This document shows, one piece after another, positions 52,275-62,701 of a stretch of DNA of 64,000 bases (its first letter is position 1; the number at the start of each line of letters is the position of its first letter). Both the position numbers and the translations under genes were made by a program. The notes under the pieces were generated by a model. The model was not told the origin of the DNA. It saw only the letters and a program-made list of their open reading frames with translations, and did no database searches. The DNA comes from Rotaria sp. Silwood1. Its lineage: Eukaryota > Rotifera > Eurotatoria > Philodinida > Philodinidae. The stretch is taken from positions 278,040 to 342,039 of the forward strand of contig CAJNOP010000186.1 in assembly GCA_905250075.1 (NCBI GenBank), read 5' to 3'.

Positions 52275-54796
52275 ATGAGTAGTAATTTATTAGAAAAATC
52301 AAAAGTATCTATCTGTCCTGGTCTATATTGTGGTTATCAAAATAATAGTACAAATTGTGGGGTGAGATATATTTTTTTTTTTTTAAAAAAAAATATTGAA
52401 TTAAAAAAAAAAAACTATTAAGGGTTGTCAACGTGGATATCGTGTAAATAATGAAAAAATATGTCAATTATGTAATGAACCATTATCATTGTATAATTTT
52501 ATGTACATCATTTTTATGGCATTATTGGCATTAAGTTTTCATTGGTATTGTATTAATCGTTTACGAAAAAAGAAACAACGAGAATTTACTTTTGTCAAGT
52601 ATGTTTGATTAGTAAAACATTTAATCTTGTATCAAAGAAAAACTAAAAGAATTAAAACCGTCCTAGTAATAGATCTTCTAGTTGTAGTAAAAGTCAGATC
52701 ACAGTGAGTTTCGTTTTTTTTTCTCCTTTTGAATCACCACTTCTAGTACTTCGATTTTCGATGTCTTTCATCTATAGAAAATATCAACACTATAACGTTT
52801 TAAAAATAACTCTGAAGTTAATTGATTATGGACTAACATCGATATCTATAGCGTGTAGAAGAGAACAAATGGTCACAACGATATATATGTTACACTTATT
52901 TGTATGTATATACTATGACCTTTTAGTTATGGGAGTTAAATTTATCCGCATAACAGCTATATACGATATGTTTATAGCGAAAAGAAAGATGTGCACCTAC
53001 TAGTGAGAAATAAAAAATTGATGCTGATTGTTTCAATGGAACTAATAAAACAAATCATTTTCTCTATATGTAAGTCTATCGTAAATAATGTTTGCATTTA
53101 ATGAATATGAAAAAATAAACAAATAAGTTTTTAAATGAATTAAAAAAGATTAATTGTATATTGTTCAAGTTTCTTTTATTGATTCTCAGTAGATGACAAA
53201 AATTATGATTATAAGCTGTAGGTCGAGTTTTTTTTGTGTGGCTTCGCACCGTCTCTTTGTGTCTAAGTAATCGGAATAAAATGTCATTGGATATAAGTCT
53301 TCTTCTAGTAATTGAAGACAACAACTACTAGACTTCTTTTGTATATGTTCTCAACAACGGAAATACATGTTGAACGACTTAGTCTATTCTAGAACACTTC
53401 AAAGTCATACTTGATATTCAAATCGTTAGAATACATTTCATGCTTTATAAATAGCACAATTTATAATATGTTCTATAGATAAACAATTATATGATAAATA
53501 TCACGACTGATAGTTAATAATGTAAGACTTTAGCATAGATGTTATATGACATATATAAAAAAAGCATGAATTTATCAAGTTATAACTTTCAGAAATAATC
53601 AACGTTAAGATTTTGTTCTATTTCAAATACAAAACTAAATAAGATAGTTTATATTTCTCTGATAATTGATAATTATTCTTCAACAGCGATTGTCATTTCT
53701 TAGAAATAGTGACGCAACCAGAATTTTTCAGTATGTATAATCTCGACTTTTGAGTATGGGATCCAGATGAAACTTATGGAAGTTGATGTTGGATCTAAAT
53801 GATGGAATATTATCAAAAAAAATTTTCACTTGGAGTTTGCGAAAAAAAATTTTTTGATAATATTCCATCATTTGGATTCAACATCAACTTCCATAAGTTT
53901 TATCTGGATCCCATACTCAAAAGTCGAGATTATACATACTGAAAAATTCTGGTTGCGTCACTGTTTAGAAAGTTGATTTCTATTTAGACAAACAATTCTT
54001 TATTTTCTATCCATATTGGAAATCATTGTTGCGTTTATTTTTACATTATTAACATTTCCACCAATTGGTAAATTAACATTTAATACATGTCAAGTGAAAT
54101 TATTCAGTGATTTTTATCCAATATTTCATAATCCAATTGTAAATTATAGAAAAAAATTACGATGTTCATATGAAGTTGTTTATCCATTGTATGTACAAAA
54201 AAGATAATTTTTGTTATTCTACCAAGAACATTTTTTTTGTTTTTTTTTACTTCATTTAGACAAAGTGCAATTTTTATTTTATATACATATGCAAGTTTAA
54301 TTATGTTGTTCATAAGACCATTTTTTATTTTCATAATTCATCAAAAATTTATTTCAGCATCAATTTATAGTGCACTTCATTTTTATCCATGTTTACTTGT
54401 GTTACATGCTTTATGTGGTGGCCTTATTTGTAAGAAATAAAAAATAAAAATTTTTTTTTTTTTTTTTGTAGATTTGATCTTTTTTTGTTTGTAGATTTTT
54501 CTTTTCCAATTTTAACAATTACTAGTTCTATACTTCTAAATGCTATTCATTTTACATTCATAGCTAATGGTGAAAGTGAATGGATTCCATTTTTACGAAA
54601 ACTTTGTGGAAATATTCAAAATTGGATTATTTATTTTATACATATTATACTTCTTCTATGTGGTGTAATTAGTTTAACACAAGTTGAAAATGAATATCAT
54701 TTTATGTTATTACCTATTGTTTTTCTACCAGGTTTATTGTATATTTTATTGTATAAATTTACAGGAACAAATACAATAAGACCGATAGGAAATTAA
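52275..54796 (+). CDS. JKAMP: JNK1/MAPK8-associated membrane protein
   Basis: Five exons, 52275-52361, 52423-52598, 53988-54188, 54260-54429, 54495-54796; 311 aa, the same length as the vertebrate protein. JAMP is a multi-pass ER membrane protein that links the proteasome to ER-associated degradation and binds JNK1. The N-terminus has the Cys-rich lumenal start (CPGLYCG, NCGGCQRGYR, CQLC), followed by about seven hydrophobic segments. Conserved stretches include CSYEVVYPL and YSALHFYPCLLVLHALCGGL. Intron 2 (52599-53987, 1389 nt) carries a hAT MITE close to its 3' end. An AATAAA lies 8 nt past the stop (54805-54810), before the MTMR9 start at 54891. Confidence 0.93.
53707..53963. mobile_element. 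hAT-type foldback MITE, 257 bp, in JAMP intron 2
   Basis: The ends read inward as TAGTGACGCAACCAGAATTT and CAGTGACGCAACCAGAATTT. They are flanked by CTTAGAAA (53699-53706) and TTTAGAAA (53964-53971), an 8-bp duplication with one mismatch. It is a near-perfect hairpin with arms of about 110-120 bp. Sequence is shared with both arms of the 595-bp element at 15246, so it is an internally deleted member of the same family. Its end lies 24 bp before the exon 3 acceptor at 53987. Confidence 0.9.
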
Positions 54797-54804
54797 TATT
54801 TGAA

Positions 54805-54810
54805 AATAAA
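54805..54810 (+). terminator. JAMP polyadenylation signal
   Basis: AATAAA 8 nt after the JAMP stop codon, inside the 94-nt gap before MTMR9. Confidence 0.55.
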
Positions 54811-54839
54811 ATAGGATATATTATTTAATGTGTATTCTG

Positions 54840-54890
54840 TTTTGTTTCTTTTTTTGCTTTGTTGTTTATGTTATATACATTTTTTTTTAG
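54840..54890 (+). promoter_or_regulatory. Candidate trans-splice acceptor between JAMP and MTMR9
   Basis: A T-rich region with TTTCTTTTTTTGCTTTG and then TTTTTTTTTAG runs directly into the MTMR9 ATG at 54891, leaving no leader of its own. With the upstream stop only 94 nt away, there is little room for a separate promoter. Confidence 0.55.
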
Positions 54891-57800
54891 ATGGTTACTG
54901 ATCTTATTAAAATTCCTTGTGTAAGGAATTTCGTTTTTCGTGACCATCTACAATCGTATCCTGAATCAATAGCTAATATTACTTTGCATAATGTTATTAT
55001 TACAAATAAACAACCCGATGGAAATTATAAAGAACTATGGGTAAGATAATTATTTTGAGGAACGAAAAAGAAAACAAAGCTATTATATCAAAAATTATTG
55101 TATAGATATTTTATACTAATATGGATGCAATTCAACCAAAATTTCCAATGAAAAATGAATTTCGCTCGCAATTAACACCTTCACCATCATTATCTTCCAT
55201 TTATACAATTATTCTTCGTCTTAAAACATTAGAAACATGTTATTTTGACATTCCAGTTTTGGACGATGCAATCAAATTAGCTGAATCATTAGATGCACTT
55301 ATAGCAAATACAGGTATATCAGATTGATAAATTATGAGATTTATTTATTATAAAATCATTTGATTTGATAATAGAGAAAATACTTAAGGCATATCAAAAG
55401 TAGTAGCAATAGTACTATAATACTTTATAAAAGATAATATTAGAATTTTGATCCAGAGAAAGATGAGAAAAACGTTTGCTTCTACATTTAAGTCTGAAGT
55501 ATACTATAAGTTTTTTTTCAATGGCCAGGCTTCACTTCTCAGAACAGTTGAAAGATACCTTGTATACTTTCGTGAAGGATCAGAAGAGGTTGAAAATAAA
55601 GAACGATTTACCAGACTTGCGATTGAGAGCTGTTTCGATATATAACGAACAATAATCTTTTTCAGTTCACAATGACTTAGATCAGAATGTGTTCGTAATT
55701 TGTCAATGATCACATAAGGATTATCATTAATAAAGCAATGAGTCTGTTTGATTATAGATCTGTCGGATTCTGTGATATTTTCACAAAGTTATTCATATTA
55801 TTTTTCAACTGTTCTGAGAGATATTACAGTAGAGATTACAAATCGAAGAATTGTGAACTTTTATAGGATTATATCTCACTACTTGAACTATCATTATATA
55901 TGTCTTGAGAAACTTTTCTCGAGCTTTCTACGCGTTTTAGTATGCCCTAACTATTAGATGTTTCTTTGTTTTTTTGTAGATGGATCAATTTGTGATGTAA
56001 CATTTTTATTTCCATTTTGTTTTCCACGTGATTTTGAAGTTATTCAAGATGGTTGGACAGCATTTTCTGTCGAATCTGAATTTAGTCGTTTACAAGCCAT
56101 TAGTGATGAATGGCGTATTAGTGATATTAATAAAAATTTTGCTGTATTTATCCTTTTTTTTTTTCTAAAATTTTTATACTTCTATAAAAAAAGAAATTTA
56201 TCATTTAGATCTGTGAAACTTATTCCGAACGATTAGTTGTACCAAAATCAATAACCGATGATTTTCTTAAACGTTCAGCAAATTTTCGTAGTCATGGTCG
56301 TTTTCCACTTTTATGTTATTTGCATAAATCATCAAAATCATGTATTATTCGATGTGCACAACCACTTATTAGTTCAAGTGTACGACGTTGTAAAGAAGAT
56401 GAAGCACTTGTTAATTCAATGCTTACTCAACGTCATAAAAAAGGATGGATACTTGATACACGACATCCAAATATAGTAAAACTTGCACAGAGTAGAGGTA
56501 AAAAGATAATTATTTTTTTTTTTTTTTTTGATTCTTATTAATTTAATTTCAAAAGGTGGTGGATGTGAACCAGAACAACATTATGCACTTTGGAAACGTC
56601 TTCATCGACATTTAGATAAATCTAATGTTTTACAAGAATCATTTATGAAATTAATGGATGGTATAAAAAATAATATTTTATTCTAAAATATTATTTTATT
56701 TGATATTTAGCATGTATTGATCAATCTGATAAAGATCGTTGGTTATCAAAATTAGATAATAGTAATTGGTTACTTCACGTTAAAGAAGCATTAACAGTAG
56801 CATGTATTATTGCTCAAACAATTGATTGTGAAGGTAAAAATTAACAAAAAAAAAAAAAAAACTATTTAGTAATAAATACAATTCGTATTTATTTAGAAAC
56901 ATCAGTTCTTGTTCATGGTAGTGATGGATGGGATACAACATTATTAGTAACAAGTCTCGCTCAAGTATTACTTGATCCTGATTGTCGTACAATAACAGGG
57001 TATAAAGAAAAGTGTTGGATAGAAATAGAAAACTAAGTTGTTTTTTTTTTATTTCTTACTTTTATTATAGTTTTGAAGCATTAATTGAACGTGAATGGAT
57101 TCAAGCTGGACATCCATTTCGTTTACGTTGTACACGATCAGCATTTGGTAAAAGTATTCATGGACAAGAATCACCTTTATTTACACTTTTTCTTGATTGT
57201 ACTTGGCAAGTAAGAGAAATTTTATTAGAATTTTCTTGTTTGGTATTGATTAAATGTATTCGACATTTTTTTTTGTTTTTGTTCAAGCTTTTACAACAAT
57301 TTGCTTGTTCATTTGAATTTAATGATACATTATTAATAGAATTATTTCAACATGCTTATTCATCAAAATTTGGTAAATAAAAATTTTTATAATATCAAAA
57401 ATTTTTAATCATATTGAATTTGATAGGAACATTTATATTTAATAATGAAAAAGAAAAAATAAAATATAATGGTATTAAAAAAACAGTTTCACTTTGGTCT
57501 TATTTTAATCGACCAGAAATACTTCGTACATTTTTAAATCCATTCTATGAACCAAATATAAATGTTTTATGGCCAAGTGTAGCTGCACAAAGTATTGTAA
57601 GTTGTTCGAGATATATAAATATCTTTTTTTTCTTAAGAATAACAATAAAATCTACTGATAGGTTCTCTGGCGTAGTTTATATCTACGATTTTATGAAAAT
57701 CAAACGCCTCAACATGAAGCCTGGGATGAATATTTGATCATTAAAGAAAAAGAAATACAACTTCGTTCGTATGTCAATAAATTAAGACAGTAAATATATA

Positions 57801-57933
57801 TAGAAAAATTTTTGCATAAAGTAATCTATAATTGTTTTATTTTTCTAGAGAATTACTTGAACTTGAACGAAAGTGTACAGAAAAAAATAACAATATGATT
57901 AAGATAGAAAAAGATTCAGTCACAACAACTTAA
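54891..57933 (+). CDS. MTMR9: Myotubularin-related protein 9-like pseudophosphatase
   Basis: Twelve exons, 54891-55040, 55106-55313, 55980-56143, 56209-56497, 56556-56660, 56711-56833, 56897-56999, 57071-57209, 57288-57372, 57427-57596, 57662-57789, 57849-57933; 582 aa. A PH-GRAM domain (about 1-120) precedes the myotubularin phosphatase-like domain (about 150-510), followed by a short coiled coil (LRSYVNKLRQELLELERK) like that used to bind MTMR6-8. The P-loop reads VHGSDGWDTT: the catalytic Cys is Gly354 and the Arg is Thr360, so the protein cannot work as a phosphatase and should act as the regulatory subunit of active myotubularins on PI3P and PI(3,5)P2. Strong family segments are GFEALIEREWIQAGHPFRLR, CSFEFND and LWPSVAAQS. 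It follows JAMP by 94 nt on the same strand. Confidence 0.93.
55383..55951. mobile_element. Inverted-repeat element, 569 bp, in MTMR9 intron 2
   Basis: The ends are CTTAAGGCATATCAAAAG and, inverted, GTTAGGGCATACTAAAAC; 17 of the first 24 positions agree. TA flanks both sides (55381-55382, 55952-55953), as in Tc1/mariner-like insertions. Inside, a perfect 17-bp inverted pair (TCTCAGAACAGTTGAAA at 55537-55553 and its complement at 55803-55819) supports a foldback structure. No transposase frame. The USP19 intron element at 8095-9184 has related ends. Confidence 0.6.
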
Positions 57934-58686
57934 ACTAATTTTGAGAATGTCTTCCTTCTTTTGTGTTTCTTTTCTTGATTTTATTATTATGATTATTATT
58001 TTTCTCCCCTCGATATTTATTATTATTATTATTATTATTATTGATCAATCAATCATAGTCGACCTTGTTCTAGTGATTTTTTTTCTGTTTTTTTTCTTTT
58101 TTGTATATTTGTGTGTTTCATTATTATCGAGAACAAATAAATCTATATACATATATCATGTAAAATGAAATCTGTCTATCTTTATGAAAGAATAATCAAA
58201 TGTTCTTCTTGACTTTATATTCTATGTTGAGTCATAAAATATATACATATGGTTGAATGTTTTTACAAGTAGAAAAGAAATAAAAGAGCATGAACTTGTC
58301 CCGCTGTAGGGCGTCCTTCACTAATTTGTGTCCAGCCAGTACACTTGTTCATCGTTTTTTTTCTTCTTTTGTTTTGTAATATAAGAGGATGCAAGTAATT
58401 GTACAACTTACTACAGAATACCATTTCCTTTCGACTCATGTGATGATTTGTGGTACTTTATATGTACTTTTTATGTTGAGGATAGAAATAAAAAAAAAAA
58501 AAAAAAGAAAAATTTCTACCTTTAAGGTTATAATCGAAAAAGAGGGAGGAGAAAGAAGAGGTCTTTTTTTTTAATACTCATATTTCTTCTTCTATCGGCC
58601 TTCATTGTATGAACAGTGTGTGTGTGTATACTCACAGATTATTTAAGAACATTTAGTTTGATTAACGTTGCTATCTAACAATTGAG
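57934..58686. other. Intergenic region after MTMR9
   Basis: AT-rich spacer with simple repeats: an ATT trinucleotide run at about 58017-58042, a poly-A tract near 58491-58506 and a GT run near 58617-58628. No gene seen. Confidence 0.5.
58017..58042. repeat. (ATT)n microsatellite
   Basis: About eight uninterrupted TAT/ATT units. Confidence 0.7.
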
Positions 58687-59184
58687 ATGCCACGTGAACA
58701 CGTCGAATGGTTTATGAAACAATCAGTACATGATAGTGATAAAATACATGCTCAACAAAGTTGTACTTATTATTCAATTGTAAATGTCAACAAAACAAAC
58801 AATCCATATTTGAGTTCTTATGAACAAGAGCAAACATGGACATTAACACGAACAATATCAAATAATCATAAACGATATCAATCATCAATAGAAAATATTC
58901 ATTTAACAATGCCTATTTCATCATTAAAAACAAAACATCCTGATTATGAAAATATTAATATAAGAAAAGATCGATCCACTTCACTTTTACCGTCAAATAG
59001 ATATCCATCATTATCATCATCATCATCACGTCATTCTTCTGCTACTACAATGAATTCAATGATGCATCAAGAACAACAAATTTTACCAATAACCAACAGT
59101 AATTCAATTTTAAAACACTCACTATCATTAAGCAAACCTATGCGTACATTTCCTACTAATGGCAACTTTGTTGTACGAATTTAA
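58687..59184 (+). CDS. Hypothetical protein, single exon, 165 aa
   Basis: An uninterrupted frame from ATG to TAA. I do not recognise it. The N-terminal part is mixed in composition and charged (MPREHVEWFMKQSVHDSDK); the rest is rich in Ser, Asn and Thr with a serine run (about residues 114-124) and a Met/Gln/His patch. There is no signal peptide, membrane segment or coiled coil. Codon use is like the neighbouring rotifer-type genes, and the length is well above the usual spurious frames here, so it is probably real. It could also be one exon of a larger gene, although I saw no convincing partner exon. Confidence 0.5.
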   Translation: MPREHVEWFMKQSVHDSDKIHAQQSCTYYSIVNVNKTNNPYLSSYEQEQTWTLTRTISNNHKRYQSSIENIHLTMPISSLKTKHPDYENINIRKDRSTSLLPSNRYPSLSSSSSRHSSATTMNSMMHQEQQILPITNSNSILKHSLSLSKPMRTFPTNGNFVVRI

Positions 59185-60741
59185 ACAATGACTTATTTTT
59201 TTTCTATTGAATTCATCCAAACAAAAACAATTGATTTCTTTTTATCACACAAATGGAGTTTGATTATTGTAGAATTTTATCCTAATACACTGTCTTCTTC
59301 CATTCTTTTTCTTGTGCATTAAAACAAAAATAAAAACTATATGTGCCTTACTTATATTCCTTATATAAACTTCTTTGTTTATATTATAAGCATAATTTTA
59401 CATATTACATGGAAATAGATTTACTTTTCATATTAGAACCGCGTGATCAAACGTTATGAAATTTCAAAAAGTGAAACAATTATGTTTATTACAAAATCTT
59501 ATCTTTTTTTTGTCGAAAATCAGTTTCGACCAAAATGAAAACAAAAAATAGATTTTTATTACCAACATCGGATTCCCCATCAAATGATGCATTTTCCACT
59601 AGAATCTAACAAAAAAAGAAAATTTTCAAAAAAAAAAAAACTAAAAATTGAAATTTCGATTTGAAAAATACACCGTTGTTTTTTCAGAACGCTTAATGAT
59701 CTAAAAGCATCGTAAAATTCGAATATTTCTAGTAATTGAATGTGTTCGGTCGAACTTGTCGAATTCTATCTGAAGATCTTGTTGCAAAAATTAGCAACAT
59801 AAGCTAACAAGATATATAATAAGCGAGTTTCATTATAGAATTCATCAAAAATAGAGATGGTTTCTAAAACCTTTTATTTTGATTCGTAGACATCTATCTA
59901 ATATTTGTACGAAAATCATATGTTGAAAGAATACATTGTATCCGATCTATCCTTGTTTGACGACGTATTTCACTATCATCTTTTACATAAATTTTTGAGC
60001 TGCCTTAGGAATAGAAATACTTTCATTTCAAATACAACCGATTGCAAACATTTGGTTAAGTCTATTGTTGATGAAAGAAAAATCTTACATAATTCTATTG
60101 TTTTTGAAAATTTTCCCATTGAAAATCAAATTATGTGTTTTCTTTAAATAAATAAATCAGAGATTAAGAAATCTTGACAATAGCGGCCTCTGTATATCTT
60201 TCACTGGGTAGATTGGTTTCTTGAAGTGAGTAAAGATCAAAGCAATGTTTCCATTGAATGAATCTCATTTAATGTAGTCTATGATGATATTTGCATGACT
60301 CATCAAAGTAATGTCAAACTCAAAAACCACTACTACACTTAGGATGAAACTTATTTTGAAAAGCTGATATTTATCATCATATGATATATATCATTAATAT
60401 GGATTATTTATAATACTAAATTCTTCTGATCGACTAAACTTAAAGAGTTAGCTTTCGTTAGATCTCATGTCTTTACATTGTTCTCAAGTATAGTCTTGTC
60501 ACAACATCACTGTAATGTAGCGTCATCCTTCATGTAAAACTCATCTTTTCTAAAAATAAAATATGAGTGTCAATGTATTGTCTTATTTAATATATTTTTA
60601 TTAAAATTTCTTTTTTTGATATTTCAATAGATCTAGATGTCTCTGTACTCAGTGCATTCGAGATTAATTCGCATTGTTTCATCGTAGTTTATATCGTCAG
60701 ATCACATACTAGTCGACAACAATTCATTTTGAACGAAGTTC
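59185..60741. other. Intergenic region upstream of ANKRD54
   Basis: AT-rich, no gene, RNA or repeat pair recognised. It should contain the promoter of the ANKRD54-phosphatase pair. Confidence 0.4.
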
Positions 60742-61631
60742 ATGTCATCTTCACATTGTTTGGGTAAATCTCGAGATTCTCGACGAGAACGTGTATCAAT
60801 TCGTCGAGCAACTGTATCTAATCTTGCCAATGGAAGTCGAGGTAAAACTACTTTCAAAATCTTACATCATTTAAAATCAATATTATTTTAGAAATACATA
60901 GTTTAATCGATGCTGTCAATGCTCAAGATTATGATCGAGGTAAATATTAAATTATTGAATAATTTAATCTTATTATACTATGTTTTAGTCCTTGATCTAC
61001 TTCAATCAGATGTTGATCCACGTACTGCTGATAAATATGGTCGTACTCCATTGCATGTTGCTTCTACAAAAATAAATGCAGCAATAGGTAAATTTTAAGA
61101 AAACTAAAACATCAATGAATAAAATCTATTTGTTATTTCTTTTAATTAGTAAAAACACTTATTGATCATGGTGCCGATGTTAATGCTGAAGATTCACTTG
61201 GTAATACTCCATTACATTTAGCTTGTATTAGTAGTCGATTAGCAATTGTTGGTGTTCTTCTTCGTGCTGGTGCTAATTTATCATCAACAAAAAGTCAAAC
61301 AACACCATTAACAAATGCATTAAGTCGTTTACAATTAATGATGAATGAAAAACGAACAATATCATCACCAGATTTAAAAGCTGAAATTATTGAAGTATAT
61401 GAAAATATTTTTTTTAAGTTCTATTTTTGAGTCTTTCTTTTTCTTTTTTTCTTTTAATAGTTAATTCGTTTACTTAAAAATCGTACATTACAAACAAATG
61501 AAAATAATTCTATATCAAATCTTTGTAAACAATTAGAAAATTTAAATTCTTCATCATTTGAAGATTCTACTTTAGATCTTTCTCTATTTTCTAATTTAAC
61601 AATTTCTATATATAAAAATATACAATTCTAG
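60742..61631 (+). CDS. ANKRD54: ANKRD54-like ankyrin-repeat protein
   Basis: Five exons, 60742-60841, 60892-60939, 60989-61087, 61150-61394, 61461-61631; 220 aa, shorter than the vertebrate protein of about 300. A basic Ser/Arg-rich start (RRERVSIRRATVSNLANGSR) precedes ankyrin repeats at about 36-150: VDPRTADKYGRTPLHVASTK, ADVNAEDSLGNTPLHLACIS and ANLSSTKSQTTPLTNALSR. The C-terminal part (KAEIIELIRLLKNR and on) is partly helical. ANKRD54 is a small nucleocytoplasmic adaptor known to bind the kinase LYN and related SH3 proteins in mammals. The first start is taken because no longer frame exists upstream; it could have lost an N-terminal exon. It ends in TAG six bases before the next ATG, in the same frame. 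Confidence 0.8.
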
Positions 61632-61637
61632 ATAATT
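61620..61637 (+). promoter_or_regulatory. Stop codon and acceptor-like AG between ANKRD54 and the phosphatase
   Basis: ATACAATTCTAG ends at 61631; its TAG is the ANKRD54 stop and its AG has the context of a 3' splice site. After six bases (ATAATT) the next ATG begins at 61638. Confidence 0.45.
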
Positions 61638-62231
61638 ATGCCAGCTAAAAAGAAACATAATGATGAACAACAATCAACAACAAAAACACTTTTTCTTATT
61701 CGTCATGGTCAATCTATTGCTAATCGAGATTATGATGAATCAAGTGCTTATCGTGATGCTGGCTTAACTGAACAAGGTTTTGCTCAAGCAAAAGCTTTAC
61801 AAAAAGAACTTGAAGAATTACAAATTGATCTTGCTATTGTTAGTCCATTAACACGAGCACTTCAAACATGTCAAAGTGCTCTACCAACATCATATTCAGG
61901 ACCCATTCTTGTTCTACCAGAAGTTGCTGAAATTTGTTCATCACATTATAGTTGTGGACAAAAACGTAGCGTTATACAACCAAAATTTCCTAATAGATTT
62001 GATTGGTCAAATGTTCCAATGGATGATATATGGTGGTGGCCATATGATCAAAAACATTGTAGTGAAACAAATGATTATCAACGAAAACGTATAGAAAAAT
62101 TTCGTCGTTTTATTCAAGAACGACCTGAAAAACGTATTGCAGTTTTTTCTCATGGTGATTATTTATGGGACTTTTTGGAAGGTAGAAGACCATATCCAGC
62201 TAATTGTCAAGTGATACCATATAAAATTTAA
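61638..62231 (+). CDS. Histidine phosphatase (phosphoglycerate mutase-like)
   Basis: Single exon, 197 aa. The phosphate-accepting motif LIRHGQS (His23) is near the start, followed by DAGLTEQGFAQAKAL and VSPLTRALQTCQ with its conserved Arg, an acidic residue in LPEVAEICS, and the second histidine in VFSHGDYLWDFL. These are the parts of an active branch-1 histidine phosphatase. The true substrate is unknown: relatives act on sugar phosphates, phosphopeptides or nucleotides. The hydrophilic start (MPAKKKHNDEQQ) has no targeting signal, so it is probably cytosolic. No intron, unlike nearly all neighbours, and it sits six bases after ANKRD54, so it is probably translated from the second cistron of a joint transcript. 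Base composition is like the neighbours, so a recent transfer is not indicated. Confidence 0.85.
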   Translation: MPAKKKHNDEQQSTTKTLFLIRHGQSIANRDYDESSAYRDAGLTEQGFAQAKALQKELEELQIDLAIVSPLTRALQTCQSALPTSYSGPILVLPEVAEICSSHYSCGQKRSVIQPKFPNRFDWSNVPMDDIWWWPYDQKHCSETNDYQRKRIEKFRRFIQERPEKRIAVFSHGDYLWDFLEGRRPYPANCQVIPYKI

Positions 62232-62701
62232 CAGATGTTTTTTTTTTTTGTTATTAAATATAGTCAATAAATATACAACCTTTTAATTTAATAAAAAATA
62301 AAAATTTATAGAGAACATCACAATGCAAGATAGTCTTGTATGCATATTCATATCAATGTTTGAATAAAAAAATTATTGGATTACAAATAACAAAAACAAA
62401 ATCTGTCCAGAAAAGAGATGTATACTAAAAGTATAAGCTTTTCTTATGATATGTTGTTGCAAGGAAAAAAAAGCATGATTATTTCTATGTTTTATGAGTT
62501 TGCATAAAGTCTATACTTCTAACTTAATAAAACAACTGATAAGGAATGTTGTCTAAGTAACAATAGAACGAAAGAGAAAAGTAGGAAGAAATGCTTGAAG
62601 AAGATTAATTGTTGATAATATATATATATTGGCTAGATACAATCTTTTATAAAGTATTTCACGTGACGAAATTATAGCGGACATCAATAGTATAGTATAG
62701 A
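62232..62701. other. Spacer between the phosphatase and TMC genes
   Basis: 470 bp, AT-rich. AATAAA motifs shortly after the phosphatase stop (near 62269 and 62290) can serve polyadenylation. The TMC promoter should lie in the right half. Nothing else seen. Confidence 0.5.

Noticed and set aside
60300-60345. A segment resembling the TTARGGCATA family arm
   Set aside because: The likeness covers too few bases and has no inverted partner or TA-flanked end.
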